From Mesostigma viride (lineage: Eukaryota; Streptophyta; Mesostigmatophyceae; Mesostigmatales; Mesostigmataceae): 64,000 nt of DNA. This document shows, piece by piece, positions 32,901 through 44,003 of this stretch. Position 1 is the first letter of the stretch. Each line of letters opens with the position of its first letter. The notes below the pieces were generated by a model, which saw only the letters and a program-made list of their open reading frames with translations, made no database searches and was not told the origin of the DNA. The DNA is taken from contig RPFO01000299.1 in the NCBI GenBank assembly GCA_009746045.1, forward strand, positions 2,456,350 through 2,520,349, written 5' to 3'. The translations under genes were made by a program, and so were the position numbers.

Positions 32901-33954
32901 GGAAATACAGACTGGATTGGGTAATCACACCTGGGGTGTTGCTTGTCACGCAGAGCCATGGTGTGTAAAGTGACAAGAGAATAATGAGGATGTTACTGGA
33001 TCGATGGCGGGGTACCGAGGCCCTTGAAAACGCGCCCTGTGTGTGGGGTGCTTGGTCTCTCATCCAGGATGTAGCACAGGGTGATGCGCGTGGTGACGTG
33101 GCAGCCTCCCAAGCCTTGCAGGGCCTCTTCACAAAGGGCCTCTGGAAAACTGGCAGCCTTCTTCTGGGATGGTCTCCTTCTTCCATGACCGCTTTTGATT
33201 GTCCTTGGGGTGCCCCTTGGTTTCTGTTGCTGTGATCATTGCTTCCTGTGCGCTCATCAATGCCCTGGCCCTCGGTGTGCGTGTTTATGTGCGTATGTAT
33301 GCATCTATGTGCCTGTGATGCCATCACGTCTGTCATGTGGACGCGTCCACTTGTGTGGCGCCCCGATGAGATCCCGGCACGCTGTGGGGACAGGTGTCCG
33401 GTGTCCGCCTGAAGACGGAATTCACCGACCTCCCCCCCTATGCATTCTCAGAAGAAGCATTCACTGTCCAGGGCTACCAAGGCAGCCATTCTTCCCACGC
33501 CAAGGTCCCCCCCACGTTCGAATACAAGCTCCAGTGTCTCAACGTGGCCCTCACAAACGCCATTTGGGGCGCCTTCACCAGTGCCGCGGCCGTGTACGAC
33601 CGCGAACGCCTCTGGAAGGCCGCGGGTGAGCTCTACGGGGTCCCTGGGGATGGCTTCCCAGGGGGCGGGTTCTTCCTATCGGAGGCCAACTATGCGACGC
33701 GCGTGGGCGTGTCTGGCCTGTGCACCGCCCACGTCCATTTCCAAGAGGCCTGCGGCACCGCGGCCCTGGAGCGCGGCGACGCGGATGGGACGTTCGTGTG
33801 CCACAACATCATCGAGCACACAGGGCAACTGTCCGACTTTGTGCCGGAGACGGGGAGGCAGCAGGATCTGGACATCGTGTGGTTTTTCTATGGGACGCCC
33901 GTGTTTGACGAGGTCCAAAGCATGTTGAGAACAAAGCATGTTGAGAACAAGTAG
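29993..33954 (+). CDS. Four-exon glycosyltransferase-like type II membrane protein
   Basis: Exons 29,993-30,394, 31,176-31,261, 32,635-32,842 and 33,394-33,954 join in frame (1,257 nt, 418 residues). Donors are GTGCGG, GTTGGG and GTATGT; every acceptor ends AG. Near the N-terminus YGLLLAMIIIAATVSV forms a signal anchor, as in Golgi enzymes. The core has SFISSVKRSLAVLWTTYQSV, MVWFDNGSP, ENLGFAYAINQVYFGTLC and YVLNFEDDWR, a GT-A/GT2-style layout in which EDDW is the likely DxD metal/nucleotide-sugar site. The C-terminal part continues VSGVRLKTEFTD and LDIVWFFYGTP. Substrate unknown. A second start at 30,038 would also keep the anchor. All four phases agree, so the gene looks intact. Confidence 0.82.
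32461..32570 (+). mobile_element. SINE-like short repeat in intron 2 of the glycosyltransferase gene
   Basis: About 90 percent matched to 56,168-56,280. It carries CAGTGAGAGAAGCT, GTGTATATAGGGTTGAAGG and the hairpin word CACGTGACGCAGTCAC, then an A/T-rich end. No target duplication is evident here. Confidence 0.65.
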
Positions 33955-34513
33955 ATCATTTGAATGTAAAAGAGTACCCGCTCGTCAACTTGCGCGGCAT
34001 GGACTGGGCCATTCCCCGTGGCCCCATTTTTGTAAGCCATTTCAAAGTGCCCCATATGTGTAAGCGCGGCTTGGATCCAAGGATGCTTAGCACGATCTTT
34101 TGTGTTGCAAGCCAAATTGGAAGTTACATTACATAACATTAAATTAAATTGTAACATATCTCCGTTGGGAGTACATGTAGCACATATATCCCTGAGAAGG
34201 GGCATATGGCTTTTAATACATTCTGGGCTACTTCCTGCAAGGGTAGGGTGTAAACTACACCTGCTCTGGGTGCACAACGTGCACCTGCACCACTGTGTAT
34301 TCCAGCACCTAAGGCGCGGGCCTAGGCCGGGTGGAAGATATCATGAATCATGGCTAAACAATAGCAATAAGGGCATGGCTTCTCAGCAGAGGGTATAGCA
34401 CTCTGCATAGGCAGAACTTGGCTAAATTCTGAATGCATCATCCGTGGAGAGTCCCATTATAGGGGCACATGCGCATAGGCTTGAGCCACGTGCTAAGGCT
34501 AAGCCTGACTAAT
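33955..34513. other. No gene; 3' flank of the glycosyltransferase gene
   Basis: A/T-richer near 34,120-34,160. I see no coding or RNA feature. Confidence 0.5.
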
Positions 34514-35838
34514 CTACACTACTGCTATATATTCCCTAGACTGGGTTTGCTGGGGTGGCAGGGAGCGCCTATACCCGGGCTTGTGGTCGACGTGGATGAC
34601 GTCCCCGGCCCCTCCAGTATACCGGTTTCGGGACCCCTGCGCTCTGCCGGAGCTGGAGGTAGGTCGCGGCCACAGCTCCCGTCGCCGCTGTTGCTGTGCC
34701 TGGGTCAAGTCGTCGTCCAGCGTGTAGGAAGTCCCCGAGAGCTTCTTGCGGCATTTAAGAAACAACAGCTTATCCGCCATGTACTTAAAGGTGAGGAGCA
34801 GGGGAGCCGGGCTAGCCTTACCCCGCACGCGGGGAAGGCGGACAGCCAACATCCGCAGCTCGCCAGTGAGTTGCATGGGGGTAATCTTGAATGCCGCGCT
34901 TAAATTACGCTATGGCAAGAGACTCCGTGTTCTCACCTGCCGGCTGGTCGAAGTGCTTGACGATGACGGTGTGGCTGCGCTGGGTGAGGTCGGCCTCCTC
35001 GCGGAGGTCGAGCGTTTGTTGCCAGCTTGAGCTGTGCGGCGATGACCAGTGGAGGCGCGGTGGAGGTGGTGTGATGCTTCAGCATGCATGTCCGCCCAGG
35101 TCTGGGTGGGGGGAGCATCGTCGGCTGGGACAGCAGATGCCGGCCGAGCGGCGATGTCGATCCTTCACCGCCTGGCCGGTGGTGATGCCTGCCCGGTGTT
35201 TTGCAGGCACTCGACATCTGGCGATGGCGTTGTCCTTGAGGCGCTGGTCGATTTCGAGGAGCTGGTCGGTGATGGCGTCGGTGGTTTTGGAGGCGGCGGT
35301 GGCGGTGGTGGAAAGGTGAGGGAGCTCGATCAGCAGCCAGCGTGCTGCCCATTGCTGCCACATCTGCGGCAGGGGGGTCACGTGCTGTGCAAGGATCGAG
35401 CTAGCTCCGTGAGGATGGAGCGAAATGTGGTTTCGGTGAGGGCGGTGGGGGCGCGGAGGGCGGGAGATCCCAGATCTCGGCCTCGGTGCGCCCGGGGAGG
35501 GAGCAGAGAGCGTCTACAGCGCTAAAGGCGGGGGCGAGGGGTAACGTGAAGAAGGTCCGCAGTGGTTTGGACCGAATTCGGGGCCTGGGTCTATCGAGCC
35601 GAACCCAGTGTTGCCTGAGGCGATGCTGGCCGTGAAGGTGCCGGCACAGGTCCAGAAGCGAGGCGTGCGTGCCGAAAAACACGTCATCCATGAATTGGGT
35701 CGGGGTGCGTTGCCAATAGCCGGGAGAGTTGATGTCGAAGGCAACCTCGCGCCAGCGCAGGTCCGCAGGGCGACTGCGTTTGGGCTCAGGCGACATCTGT
35801 GCCGAGGGCGAGGCCTCGGGAGGAGCCGAGTAGACCAC
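34514..35838 (-). pseudogene. LINE ORF1-like remnant
   Basis: The minus strand starts at 35,838 (PKRSRPADLRWREVAFDI, FFGTHASLLDLCRHLHGQH). It changes frame through a helical part near 35,260-35,360 (LPHLSTTATAASKTTDAITD, LLEIDQRLKDNAI). It ends with YMADKLLFLKCRKKLSGTSY, LDDDLTQAQQQRRREL and GDVIHVDHK, a pattern I associate with the C-terminal domain of non-LTR ORF1 proteins. At least two frame breaks. It lies 3' of the RT remnant on the same strand, so it probably belongs to a different, 3'-truncated copy. Confidence 0.55.
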
Positions 35839-36099
35839 GTACTAACACTTGCATGGTTATAGTGTCACGGCTGCCTCGTGCGAGGCCGGGAGGCGGAACT
35901 GCAGCCGGAGCTGCAGGCGTGTTTGAATTGCTCATTGCAGCCTCCAAGTAAGTAAGTAATGTAATTACTTGCCTGTCATGCGCAAAGGCATGCCACGGAG
36001 TACTATGCTAATCTCATTAGAAAAATAATTACACAAAAGTTTAAACAAATATCGTCTGCATCATCCCCCAACCGTTAAGCACTAGATGGGGATGTAATC

Positions 36100-38725
36100 C
36101 TCATCCGAGCTGTCCTCTACTGTAATGGCAGACGAGGCGGTAGTGTAGCGGCTATCCTCAGGACGGCAATAACCTCCACCTGCGGACTTCTACCCTGGCT
36201 AGCAACGGGCCGCCGGCGCGGGGCCCGTGGGGAGAAAACAGGAGCATACCCCTCGGGAAGGTGCTTGATCGCAGATGGCAGCCCATTTCTCCTTGTCAAT
36301 CATGCGGGCGCGGAGTACGGATAGTCCCGGAAGCCCTGCATCTTCAAGCAGTTGCGTCACATAGGTCCGGGTCGCGCGGCGCCCGGCGGTGCCCGGCGCG
36401 CGCAAGTTTGCCAGTGGGTTGCGATGGGACAAGGGGACCCTGCCATAGGAGGAGGTGTCTACCTGGTTGGCCCGTCTTAAGCCCCCCGGCAGGGCCCACA
36501 TCGGTATTCACCTGGTCTGTGCGGGCAAGATGGCCGGCAAAGAGGAGGCGGCCGCGGTGTCGGATGGTATGGGTGACAAGAGGGAGCTCGCAGTAGAGCT
36601 CGGCCCGGGTGCGGCGTTCTTGGTAGCGGACGCCGAGGATATGACGGCGCATTCGAAGTGACGGTGCCGTCAAGCTGCTGGCTCAGCGCCTGGCTGGTCC
36701 CGGGGTCCACGCCTCGCAGCCATAAAGGAGGATGCTGAGGACAAGGGCCTTGAACAGAATGCGCTTGCGTCGCTCACTCAGGTAGCGACAGGTCCAGAAC
36801 CTGTCGAGGCGGCGGAGGGCCGCCCAGGCCTGGCCAATGCGGGTGTTGATGTCGTTGGCCGTGGAGGGAAGCCAGCTGCCAAGGAGCTTGAAGCGAGTCG
36901 CCGGGGGGACGGGGCTGCCGTCCAGCAAGAGGAGGGTGGGTGGGGCTATCCCAGCAGGGAAGCCGATGGCCATGACCTCCGTGTTCTTGCTGATCATAAG
37001 CCCCACCGCCCGCGCTTCCAGTGATAAGCTGTCTAGCCACAGTTGGGCTGACTCCGGGGTTTCCACGAGTGTCGTGGGCATCAGCGTAGATCAGATCGCT
37101 CAGGCGGTAGGGTGGGTCAACCCCGCCGTAGCTGGCGTACTCCGTGACCTCGATCCCCGGCGGGCGCCCCTCCACCCGGGCGAAGCGGGCTTGTGCACGC
37201 CGCATAATATAGTCCACCATAATGATGAATAGATATGGGGAGAGCACACATGCAGCCCTGCCACACCGGTGTGCAGGGGGAACGCCGGAGTGACGGCCGT
37301 CGGCGGTACGGACCTGGGCTTGGGACCCTTCATAGAACTGGCGGATGATCTCAACGATGTACGATGGGACACGGAACAGGTGAAGGGCCACCCACAGGGC
37401 GTCCCATATAACCGTATCGAATGCCTTGGTGTAATCCACGAAGATCAATAGCAATGGCAAGAGGCCGGGGGCCAGGCGGCCCACTTCCTCGATCAGGCGG
37501 CGCGCGGTATAATAGTGACCATAACACAATTGCGACCAACACGGAAGCCCATCTGGGACGCACCTAGGTGGGGATCGAGGCTGGCGCGCATGCGGTTCAG
37601 CAGGAGACGCATGAAGACTTTCAGCACACAGCTTTGGAGGCATACGCCGCGGTATAGTTGCCGGTATCCGCGGCGGACCCCTCGCCCTTGTAGAGCATGA
37701 CCCGGACAGCGGTCTTCCAATACGTCGGCGGGGGGAGGCCATCTCGTAGAATCCGGTTGCAAACACCCCGGATGAAAGGCTCAAGCTCAGGCATCTTAAC
37801 CACCTCCGGTGAAATATTGCATGTCCACTCCCATGGCAGCATCATCGCGGAGGGTGGAGATGGCAGCAGCCGATTCCTGGGGAGTCCACTCGATCGTCGT
37901 GGGGGCCGTCCACCAAGGGGCCGGAGAGCGGTGGGACCAGGTAGTCCGTCTCGCTGGTGGGCCGGCCTGCGGGGGCTCAATGGGGCCGCCCCGGCTGGCC
38001 GCAGGGCATGCAGCTGCAGCGGGGTCTGAAGCGGGGGGGGCGGGCCAGGGGCCCCCGATAGTTTGGCCTGGGAGCTGAACCAAATCTCAAGGCGTTCACT
38101 GGGGGTGCCTGGGATGTCTGACAGCCCGTTGCGTTTCCCGGCGTCCGGTGAGATCGACGGTCGAGAGAGCGCCAGGTCGCCTTGTGCTGGTTGGCGGCCG
38201 TGTGGCGATTGATTTCGGCGGCAAGTGTCTCCACCTCCTCCGCATGTGCGGCAGTATATGCTTGAGTATTAAAGCCGTTCCTGGTACGGGTACAGGTCCT
38301 CCCCGCGGCGGCGGGCCTGCGCTAGCGCCAGCCGGGCGGCAACCACCCGGGCGTCGCGCAGGTAGAGCGGGGCTGGTCGGGCGCGGGGTTCAGTTGCTCG
38401 GGGAGAAGCTTAGAGCCAAGCTCCACCGATCTGGCATGAACAGTTCGTAGGGTGGCGTGAGATCTGCACCGCGATCTGCGTCCAGGTACATCAAAGGTTG
38501 CGCGTCCACGAAGGCAGACCTGATTGCATCGCGGCGTATCTCATGGCCGCTGACCACTTCTCCCTGCGCCCACGGACGGGGCGTAAGCAGGTCCAGTCAG
38601 GGCGGGGCCGGGGGCGGCGGCGCGCAGGGGCCTGAAGACGTAGGCGCAAGGTTGCGGTGACCATGCGGTGACCATGCAGCCTCCAAACTGCACGTTGTCG
38701 GGAGCGTTTGCTGCTCGTCATAATA
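36100..38725 (-). pseudogene. Non-LTR retrotransposon (LINE) ORF2 remnant: endonuclease end, RT, C-terminal domain
   Basis: Minus strand, 5'-truncated near 38,725 inside the end of an AP-endonuclease-like domain (GHRMVTATLRLR). RT follows: ISPEVVKMPELEPFIRG, YWKTAVRVMLYKGEGSAADT, VLKVFMRLLLNRMRASLDPH, GFRVGRNCV, LLIFVDYTKAFDTVIWDALW (motif A) and VLSPYLFIIMVDYI. The catalytic YADD box near 37,080 is destroyed by a frame change (LIYAD, then another frame). The C-terminal part has LKFLGSWL-like sequence (FKLLGSWLPSTANDIN), LSILLYGCEAWTPG and RRHILGVRYQERRTRAELY. Many frame breaks: dead. Clade not assigned. Confidence 0.85.
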
Positions 38726-40245
38726 TTATTGCGTATTAGCTTCGGGAAAATATATCAGCGTGTGCGTCTTAGAAAGACGAAGCGATTGTGACAGTATTCA
38801 TAGCCGAATGCCCAAACGTTAAAGTTATGAGCTCCGCCGTCAGCCATGGCTACCTTGTGGCATGTGCCTCGTGGTGCATGCTTGTGACCATGGGAGCGCT
38901 ATCGATGGTGCTTGTGACCATGGGGGAAGTTACGTGTATAGCTAGCGCAATATGTGGTGTTGGCACCGACGTGACGCAGTCACGTGCTAATGCAGGACAA
39001 AGTAGCTTGGCATGCACCAGATGTGCACATCAGCTGGCCACTGTGGATCGAGGCCACCGGTAGGGAAGGTGTGTGTTGCACCCTACACCGCAATCGTGCA
39101 CATCCATGCACCGGCCGCCGGCCGGCAGGCGCCGGCCCTGCCCCCTAGAGCTAGTGGACGTTACTCTAGACCAGCCAGCTCGATCTGGTCATAATAAGAA
39201 CCCGTGAGAAATTAGCGGTATATAGGCTTGTTTTCATTCATCTGATGGGTAGATTCTCCGCGGCGCATTGGGACCGTGCATGGGTAACTGATTGATTGAT
39301 TGAAAGATCGATCTGCGCAGGCACCTAGCTAGCTGCATGATACCAGCCACACATATGGATGGCCATGAAAGAGTTATCCGCCAATTTCTCAGTTTTACAT
39401 ATGTGCAGAGCTCTGGAGCTGGGCGCACGCAAACCACTGCCCGATCAATGCAGCCTCTAGAGCTAGCTTTTCACATGCAGCTGTCGACGGAGGGCGCACA
39501 AATGCTTATGTGATCGAGTAGTATCAATAGCACGGGTGATATAAATGAATAATAATGCATGTACATACATGATGTGAAATCTAGGATATTGTTGTACTCT
39601 GTAACATGCCTTCACATGTGCACACATGGCGCGAAAGTATACTTCTATCTTGCAGGCCGGGCCTGTGGGTTAACCCTGGGGGCGTCCCCAACATCTACTG
39701 CTCCAACCTAGGGCCATTGCTGGTACTTTTGACGTCATGAAAGCAGCGTTTTGGACTAGTGGAAGATGATGTTACAGCATAAAAAGTCCATTTTATCATG
39801 AATGAACATGGCCAACAACCCCAAGTGCCCCTAAATTTCTCAATATTTGTAGAGAAATGCTACTTCTCATAATTAAAACCTGCACAAATGCACAATTTGG
39901 GGCATGCATGTGAAAGTTTGAAGTACAAATTCACAATGAGGTTTTACATTTTTCAATTAATAATGGTATCTCATTCTTCAATCAATCAATTTGCAATCGT
40001 CCAAACAATTTATTCATTTCATACATGTCCGAATATGTTGAAAGAACACATGCAAGTGCTCAATCAGCGTGGACCCCCTTGGACGCGCCCCACCATATAT
40101 ACATTGGACACGTCACCCCAACTAAGTACTAAACTGCCCAAAGTCACGGTAACTGATCCAACTACTATGTACATCTGCATTTCTCCACGTTGCATGCGGT
40201 GGGAAATTACGTGCAAAACGCGATTTCGTGCAAAGTCCTCGCCCA
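38726..40245. other. No gene recognised
   Basis: Holds a partial copy of the SINE-like repeat (about 38,950-38,985: GACGTGACGCAGTCACGTG) and A/T-rich sequence. No supported coding or RNA feature. Confidence 0.5.
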
Positions 40246-40940
40246 TCATCGCTTGCCAGGTCGATATGAAGGAATGTTGTCCCAGCTGGCGCCTTCCTTC
40301 AGGAGAGTAACATGTTCTCTAGCGAACTTCAGAGGGAAACGAAACTTTTGCTCGCACTCATTACTCCAACCGAGGTCGTGCCCTTCATCAAACCATCTGA
40401 ACACCACCTTCTCCCTCTCTTTGCCCAGGAGGGTGCCAAAGAGCGGAAAATCTTCCTTCTTGGGGTACTTGTGCTCCCAGTTTATGCACACCTCGTCTAC
40501 CCATTTCGAACTCCAACCTCCGCGACTCAGTTTCGCGCCATCCATAAAGCGCATCCGGACGTCCGGCCGAACGTCCCTGATTCGGTTTTCGGCCGTCGCA
40601 TCTCTGCCCTGACCACCACCCTTCTGCGGCTGTGCAGGTTCGTCGGCACCCTCCGTCTCCTGCCCCGCCCCTCGCCTGCCCCCTCCCCGACGTTTTGCCT
40701 TCTGCCCCTGCGCAGCCGCCGCCTCTGCCATCAACTCTTCGTACGTTTTTTCTGGCTGACCGCACGGTAAGGCTGGTGCGTGAGTTGGTGCGTTGGGTGG
40801 GAGCTCGTCCCCTCCCGCCCCCGGTTGTGCAACTGGTTCGCCGACCGCGGCCTGGCCAACAACACGGCCGGCCTCTCTGGACACAGTCCCAGACGCGGAT
40901 CCACGGGGAAACCGAACTGGAGTTTCTTCTTCGCCTTTCC
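40246..40940 (-). CDS. Terminal exon of the large minus-strand gene
   Basis: Follows a clean acceptor (TACGTGCAG) and joins the exon ending at 41,082 through a split Gly codon (donor GTAAAT). It encodes a Gly/Ala/Pro-rich and basic linker, then a conserved-looking block: SSKWVDEVCINWEHKYPK, DFPLFGTLLGKEREKVVF and RWFDEGHDLGWSNECEQKF. It ends PSYRPGKR at the stop. I do not recognise the domain. Confidence 0.6.
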
Positions 40941-41081
40941 CTGCACGTAAGCACATGCCAATTAACATGAATACGGAAGGGTCGTGTGAGAAATCAATGA
41001 AGCCATGGACTGATGCAAAAAAACTTATGTAGAAATATATTAAGGTACTTATAAAACTCGTTTATTGAAAATGAAATTTAC

Positions 41082-41520
41082 CGGCCGAATGTACCGTTGG
41101 AGCGTGGAAGGGCATCCTTGGTCGATCGAAGATATCCGTCAATGCGGTCAACGGTGCGGTCGATGTCCCTGGCGGCGCCTCAACATCGACCACCTCAGTC
41201 GGGCGCATCAATCCGGCAAACGCCGGCCCTCCACCTGAGACTTTCGGCGGACCCTCCACGTTACGAGCCTCCAATACCCTCTTCTGCAGTGGGGTGCTCG
41301 CAACAAAATCCGTGTCAGCCGACGGCTCCGGATCGTCATCCTCATTCAGCAGTATCGTGTTCGGGCATTGCTCCATCCCCGTCGAGCGGGGGGCAAAGTC
41401 ATCACAACCGTCCTTCCTGACGACGGTACGGGATCGTCACCCAGACCCAAAGAAACCGAGGCGAGGGCGGGGGTCCCCTCAACCGGGGGTCCCCATGAAT
41501 CCTGACGAGGCCTCATTCCC
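41082..41520 (-). CDS. Exon of the large minus-strand gene
   Basis: Acceptor TCCGACAG at about 41,521; donor GTAAAT at 41,081. The coding signal begins in one frame and changes at a C-run near 41,395 into MEQCPNTILLNEDDDPEP and QKRVLEARNVEGPPKV. Acidic and Pro-rich, no domain recognised. The frame change at a C homopolymer may be an assembly error. Confidence 0.45.
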
Positions 41521-41556
41521 ATCTGTCGGACACGACCGCCTCCCGTAAATCGGGAA

Positions 41557-41890
41557 CGCCCGCCGGCGCTACCAGTAACAGGCCGCGAGCCTGCTTCCTG
41601 CTGGCGATCCCCATCCTCATCACAGATACGCCCGCCGGCGTTACCAGTAACAGGCTGCGAGCCTCCTTCCTGCTGGCGATCCCCCTCCTCATCACAGATA
41701 CGCCCGCCGGCGTTTCCAGTAACAGGCCGCGAGCCTCCTTCCTGCTGGCGATCCCCCTCCTCATCACAGATACGCCCGCCGGCGTTTCCAGTAACAGGCC
41801 GCGAGCCTCCCTCCCGCTGGCGATCCCCCTCCTCGTCACAGATACGCCCGCCGGCGTTTCCAACGACAGGCCTCGAGTCTCCTTCACCAG
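41557..41890. repeat. 72-bp minisatellite, about 4.6 units
   Basis: The word CGCCCGCCGGCG recurs at 41,557, 41,629, 41,701, 41,773 and 41,845, exactly 72 bp apart. The unit is a multiple of three, so the minus strand stays open as a 24-residue repeat (GLLLETPAGVSVMRRGIA). A GTAAGC donor lies just before it on the minus strand (41,899), so it is more likely intronic. Each unit contains ATACGCCCGCCGGCGTTTCC, an inverted relative of the intronic stem-loop motif. Confidence 0.85.
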
Positions 41891-41901
41891 CACGCTGGCG
41901 C

Positions 41902-43747
41902 TTACCTCCCCCCTGTTGTCTTCATCCCCCCCATTGTCTCATCACGCGAGCCTCCATCACCCCGACTGCGCTTTTTCCCTCCCCTTCCATCTCCTCCCCC
42001 GTCCCTCTCCCCCCCCTCCTCCCTTCTCCCCATCCCCATCCCCTTTCTCCCCCTCCGCCTGCCCCTCACCCACCCGGGCGGGTGCCCCTCAGCAATATCC
42101 TCCTCCTCGTCCTCCTCGTCCTCCTCGTCCTCCTCGTCCTCCTCGTCCTCCTCATCCTCCTCCTTCTCATCCTCATTCTCATCCGCCTCCCCCACTTCCT
42201 CCTCCCCCTCTTCCCCCTTCTCCGAATCATCATCCTCATCAGACGAAGAATCGTCGTCGGAAAAGTAGGCGAGGCCTTCCCACCCATCTTCAACAAGCCA
42301 ATATTTGATAAGGCGGACCAGGCGCTTCCACCGGCGGATATGGGCGGGCTCCCCGAACACCAGCAGAACTCTGCAGGGTGCCCTAAAAAGGGCGTTGGTC
42401 ATCTTGTCAACCACATCCCACACGACCGGGCTCAAATGCGAGGAGGGTTTGGGAATGTGGCGCTCCTCCGGAATGCAGTCTGGGTCCCACTTGCGCAGGT
42501 TCCTCCACTTCTCGTTGCTGTCAGCTGCCAGGTCCAGCACAGCAAACGCCTGGTCCTCCAGCGACCGAGGAATTTTGTCAACCCCGTGCACAACTCGTCC
42601 ACCACCTTCGTCACCACCAGATCCTTTCTTTTTTCGTTTTCCTTCCATGTCATTGTCCTGTATGCGATCCAGTCGGATCCCATCCTCACCCCCTTCCAAT
42701 CGCTGTAGGCTTCCAACCTGTCCCGCCACCCCTTCTTGGCCTTGGTAGTCCCCTCCTCCGCCGCCTCCTCGACCTCCTTCTCGACCTCCGCCGCCGCCTC
42801 CTGGCACACCCAGCAGATGTTTGGTCTTCACCCCAAATCGTCATACAAATGACGGGGGTGGGAAGCGAGCAGCCCTCTCGGGAACTTCCAGTCCTTCTGG
42901 TCGACCACTTTCCTTTTAGCCGGCGGAAGGTCCCTCAGCGTGAGAATGATCGCCCTCGTGGCCGTGACGACCACCCGCCAAAAGTCTCTGGTCAGGCGGC
43001 AGTCGGCGATGAACTTGTCGAGGTCCGTGGCGAAGGTGCCCTTCAGCTTCACGCCAAACACGTGCTCCCTCACCAATACGGGGTCGAAAGTCCCGTCTAG
43101 TTGTCTGACGGAGCCATCAGCTCGGGGTTCTCCAGGAACTTGATGTGGGCGAATTGCTTTGCCGCCTCTATCAAATTCTTGGCGACTTCCATTATTTTTA
43201 TCAGGTTGCTGGGAGGGGCCTCACAGGACATGATCGGCGCTTGGATCAGGCTGTCGAAGTACTGGAAACTCGCAAGTTCCCGATGCGCGGTGAAAATGGA
43301 CAGTTCGTGCGCCTTGTCTTTAGGGCGCGTGTCAAGGAAGTCTTGCCGAGCCGCGATATCCTGTGCGATCGCCGGCTTGCCGTCGACAGCGGGCTTCAAA
43401 GGGTCCTCACACCAGAACAGCCAGCGCTGCATGAAGTTCTTCTGGTCCGGCCCCCACTTGTCCGTCTCTTCAGCCCCTCCTGCCTTGTCGCCTGCGCCGT
43501 CCCCTTCGGCCTTGGCTTGCTCTCCTTTCTGCCAAAAGGGCTTCACAATCGCCCAGATCTTGCCGTACAGAGGAGTTGGGATAGACACGCCCTTCCCTCT
43601 CTTGACGGGTCCATATGCCTGGTAGGCCCGGTGCACATCCCCCAGCGCTGAGCCCCACGTTGCCTTGGCTTGGGCTGTGTCCTCGGCGTTCATGGCGTTC
43701 CCGAGCTGCCTGACAACTTCGATCATCTTGCCGACTTGTTCGGAAAC
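41902..43747 (-). pseudogene. Large exon of the minus-strand gene, frame-broken
   Basis: Acceptor GATGCAG at 43,748, phase 0. First block (43,747-43,100): VSEQVGKMIEVVRQLGNAM, WGSALGDVHRAYQAYG and MQRWLFWCEDPLKPAVDGKP. After a frame change near 43,100 comes VREHVFGVKLKGTFATDLDK and VVVTATRAIILTLRDLPP. An in-frame TGA follows at about 42,831, then MGSDWIAYRTMTWKENEKRK. A second frame change near 42,590 leads to DVVDKMTNALFRAPCRVLLV and HIRRWKRLVRLIKYWL. A long Glu/Asp tract and an Arg/Gly-rich tail end at donor GTAAGC (41,901-41,896). Function unknown. Either decayed or affected by indel errors. Confidence 0.5.
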
Positions 43748-44003
43748 CTGCATCGCCGTAGGGCAACAACGCGCAGAGACACATCGATAGTCCTCCCAAA
43801 TAAGCACAACTCAACTGAGAACAAGAATACGACTGACAGAAACGCCGGCGGTCGCATCTTGACAAAAATATGGCATACTAAGGTGGAACATGAAAACCCC
43901 TTATAGAAACGCCGGCGGTCGCATCTTTACCAAACTAATGGCATACTGAAAATAACACGAGAAAACCACTTATAGAAACGCCGGCGGTCGCAACTTGGCT
44001 TAC
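43748..44003 (-). repeat. Intron with triplicated stem-loop unit
   Basis: Donor GTAAGC, acceptor GATGCAG, phase 0, 256 nt. Three roughly 68-nt units each carry the GAAACGCCGGCGGTCGCA motif (plus-strand positions 43,838, 43,904 and 43,974) followed by shared TATGCCAT words. Confidence 0.75.

Noticed and set aside
36837-38078. Plus-strand frames across the LINE
   Set aside because: They are antisense shadows of the minus-strand RT, which has recognisable motifs.
41557-41890. CRISPR-like regular repeat
   Set aside because: The 72-bp units are contiguous and nearly identical throughout, with no unique spacers, in a eukaryotic intron context.
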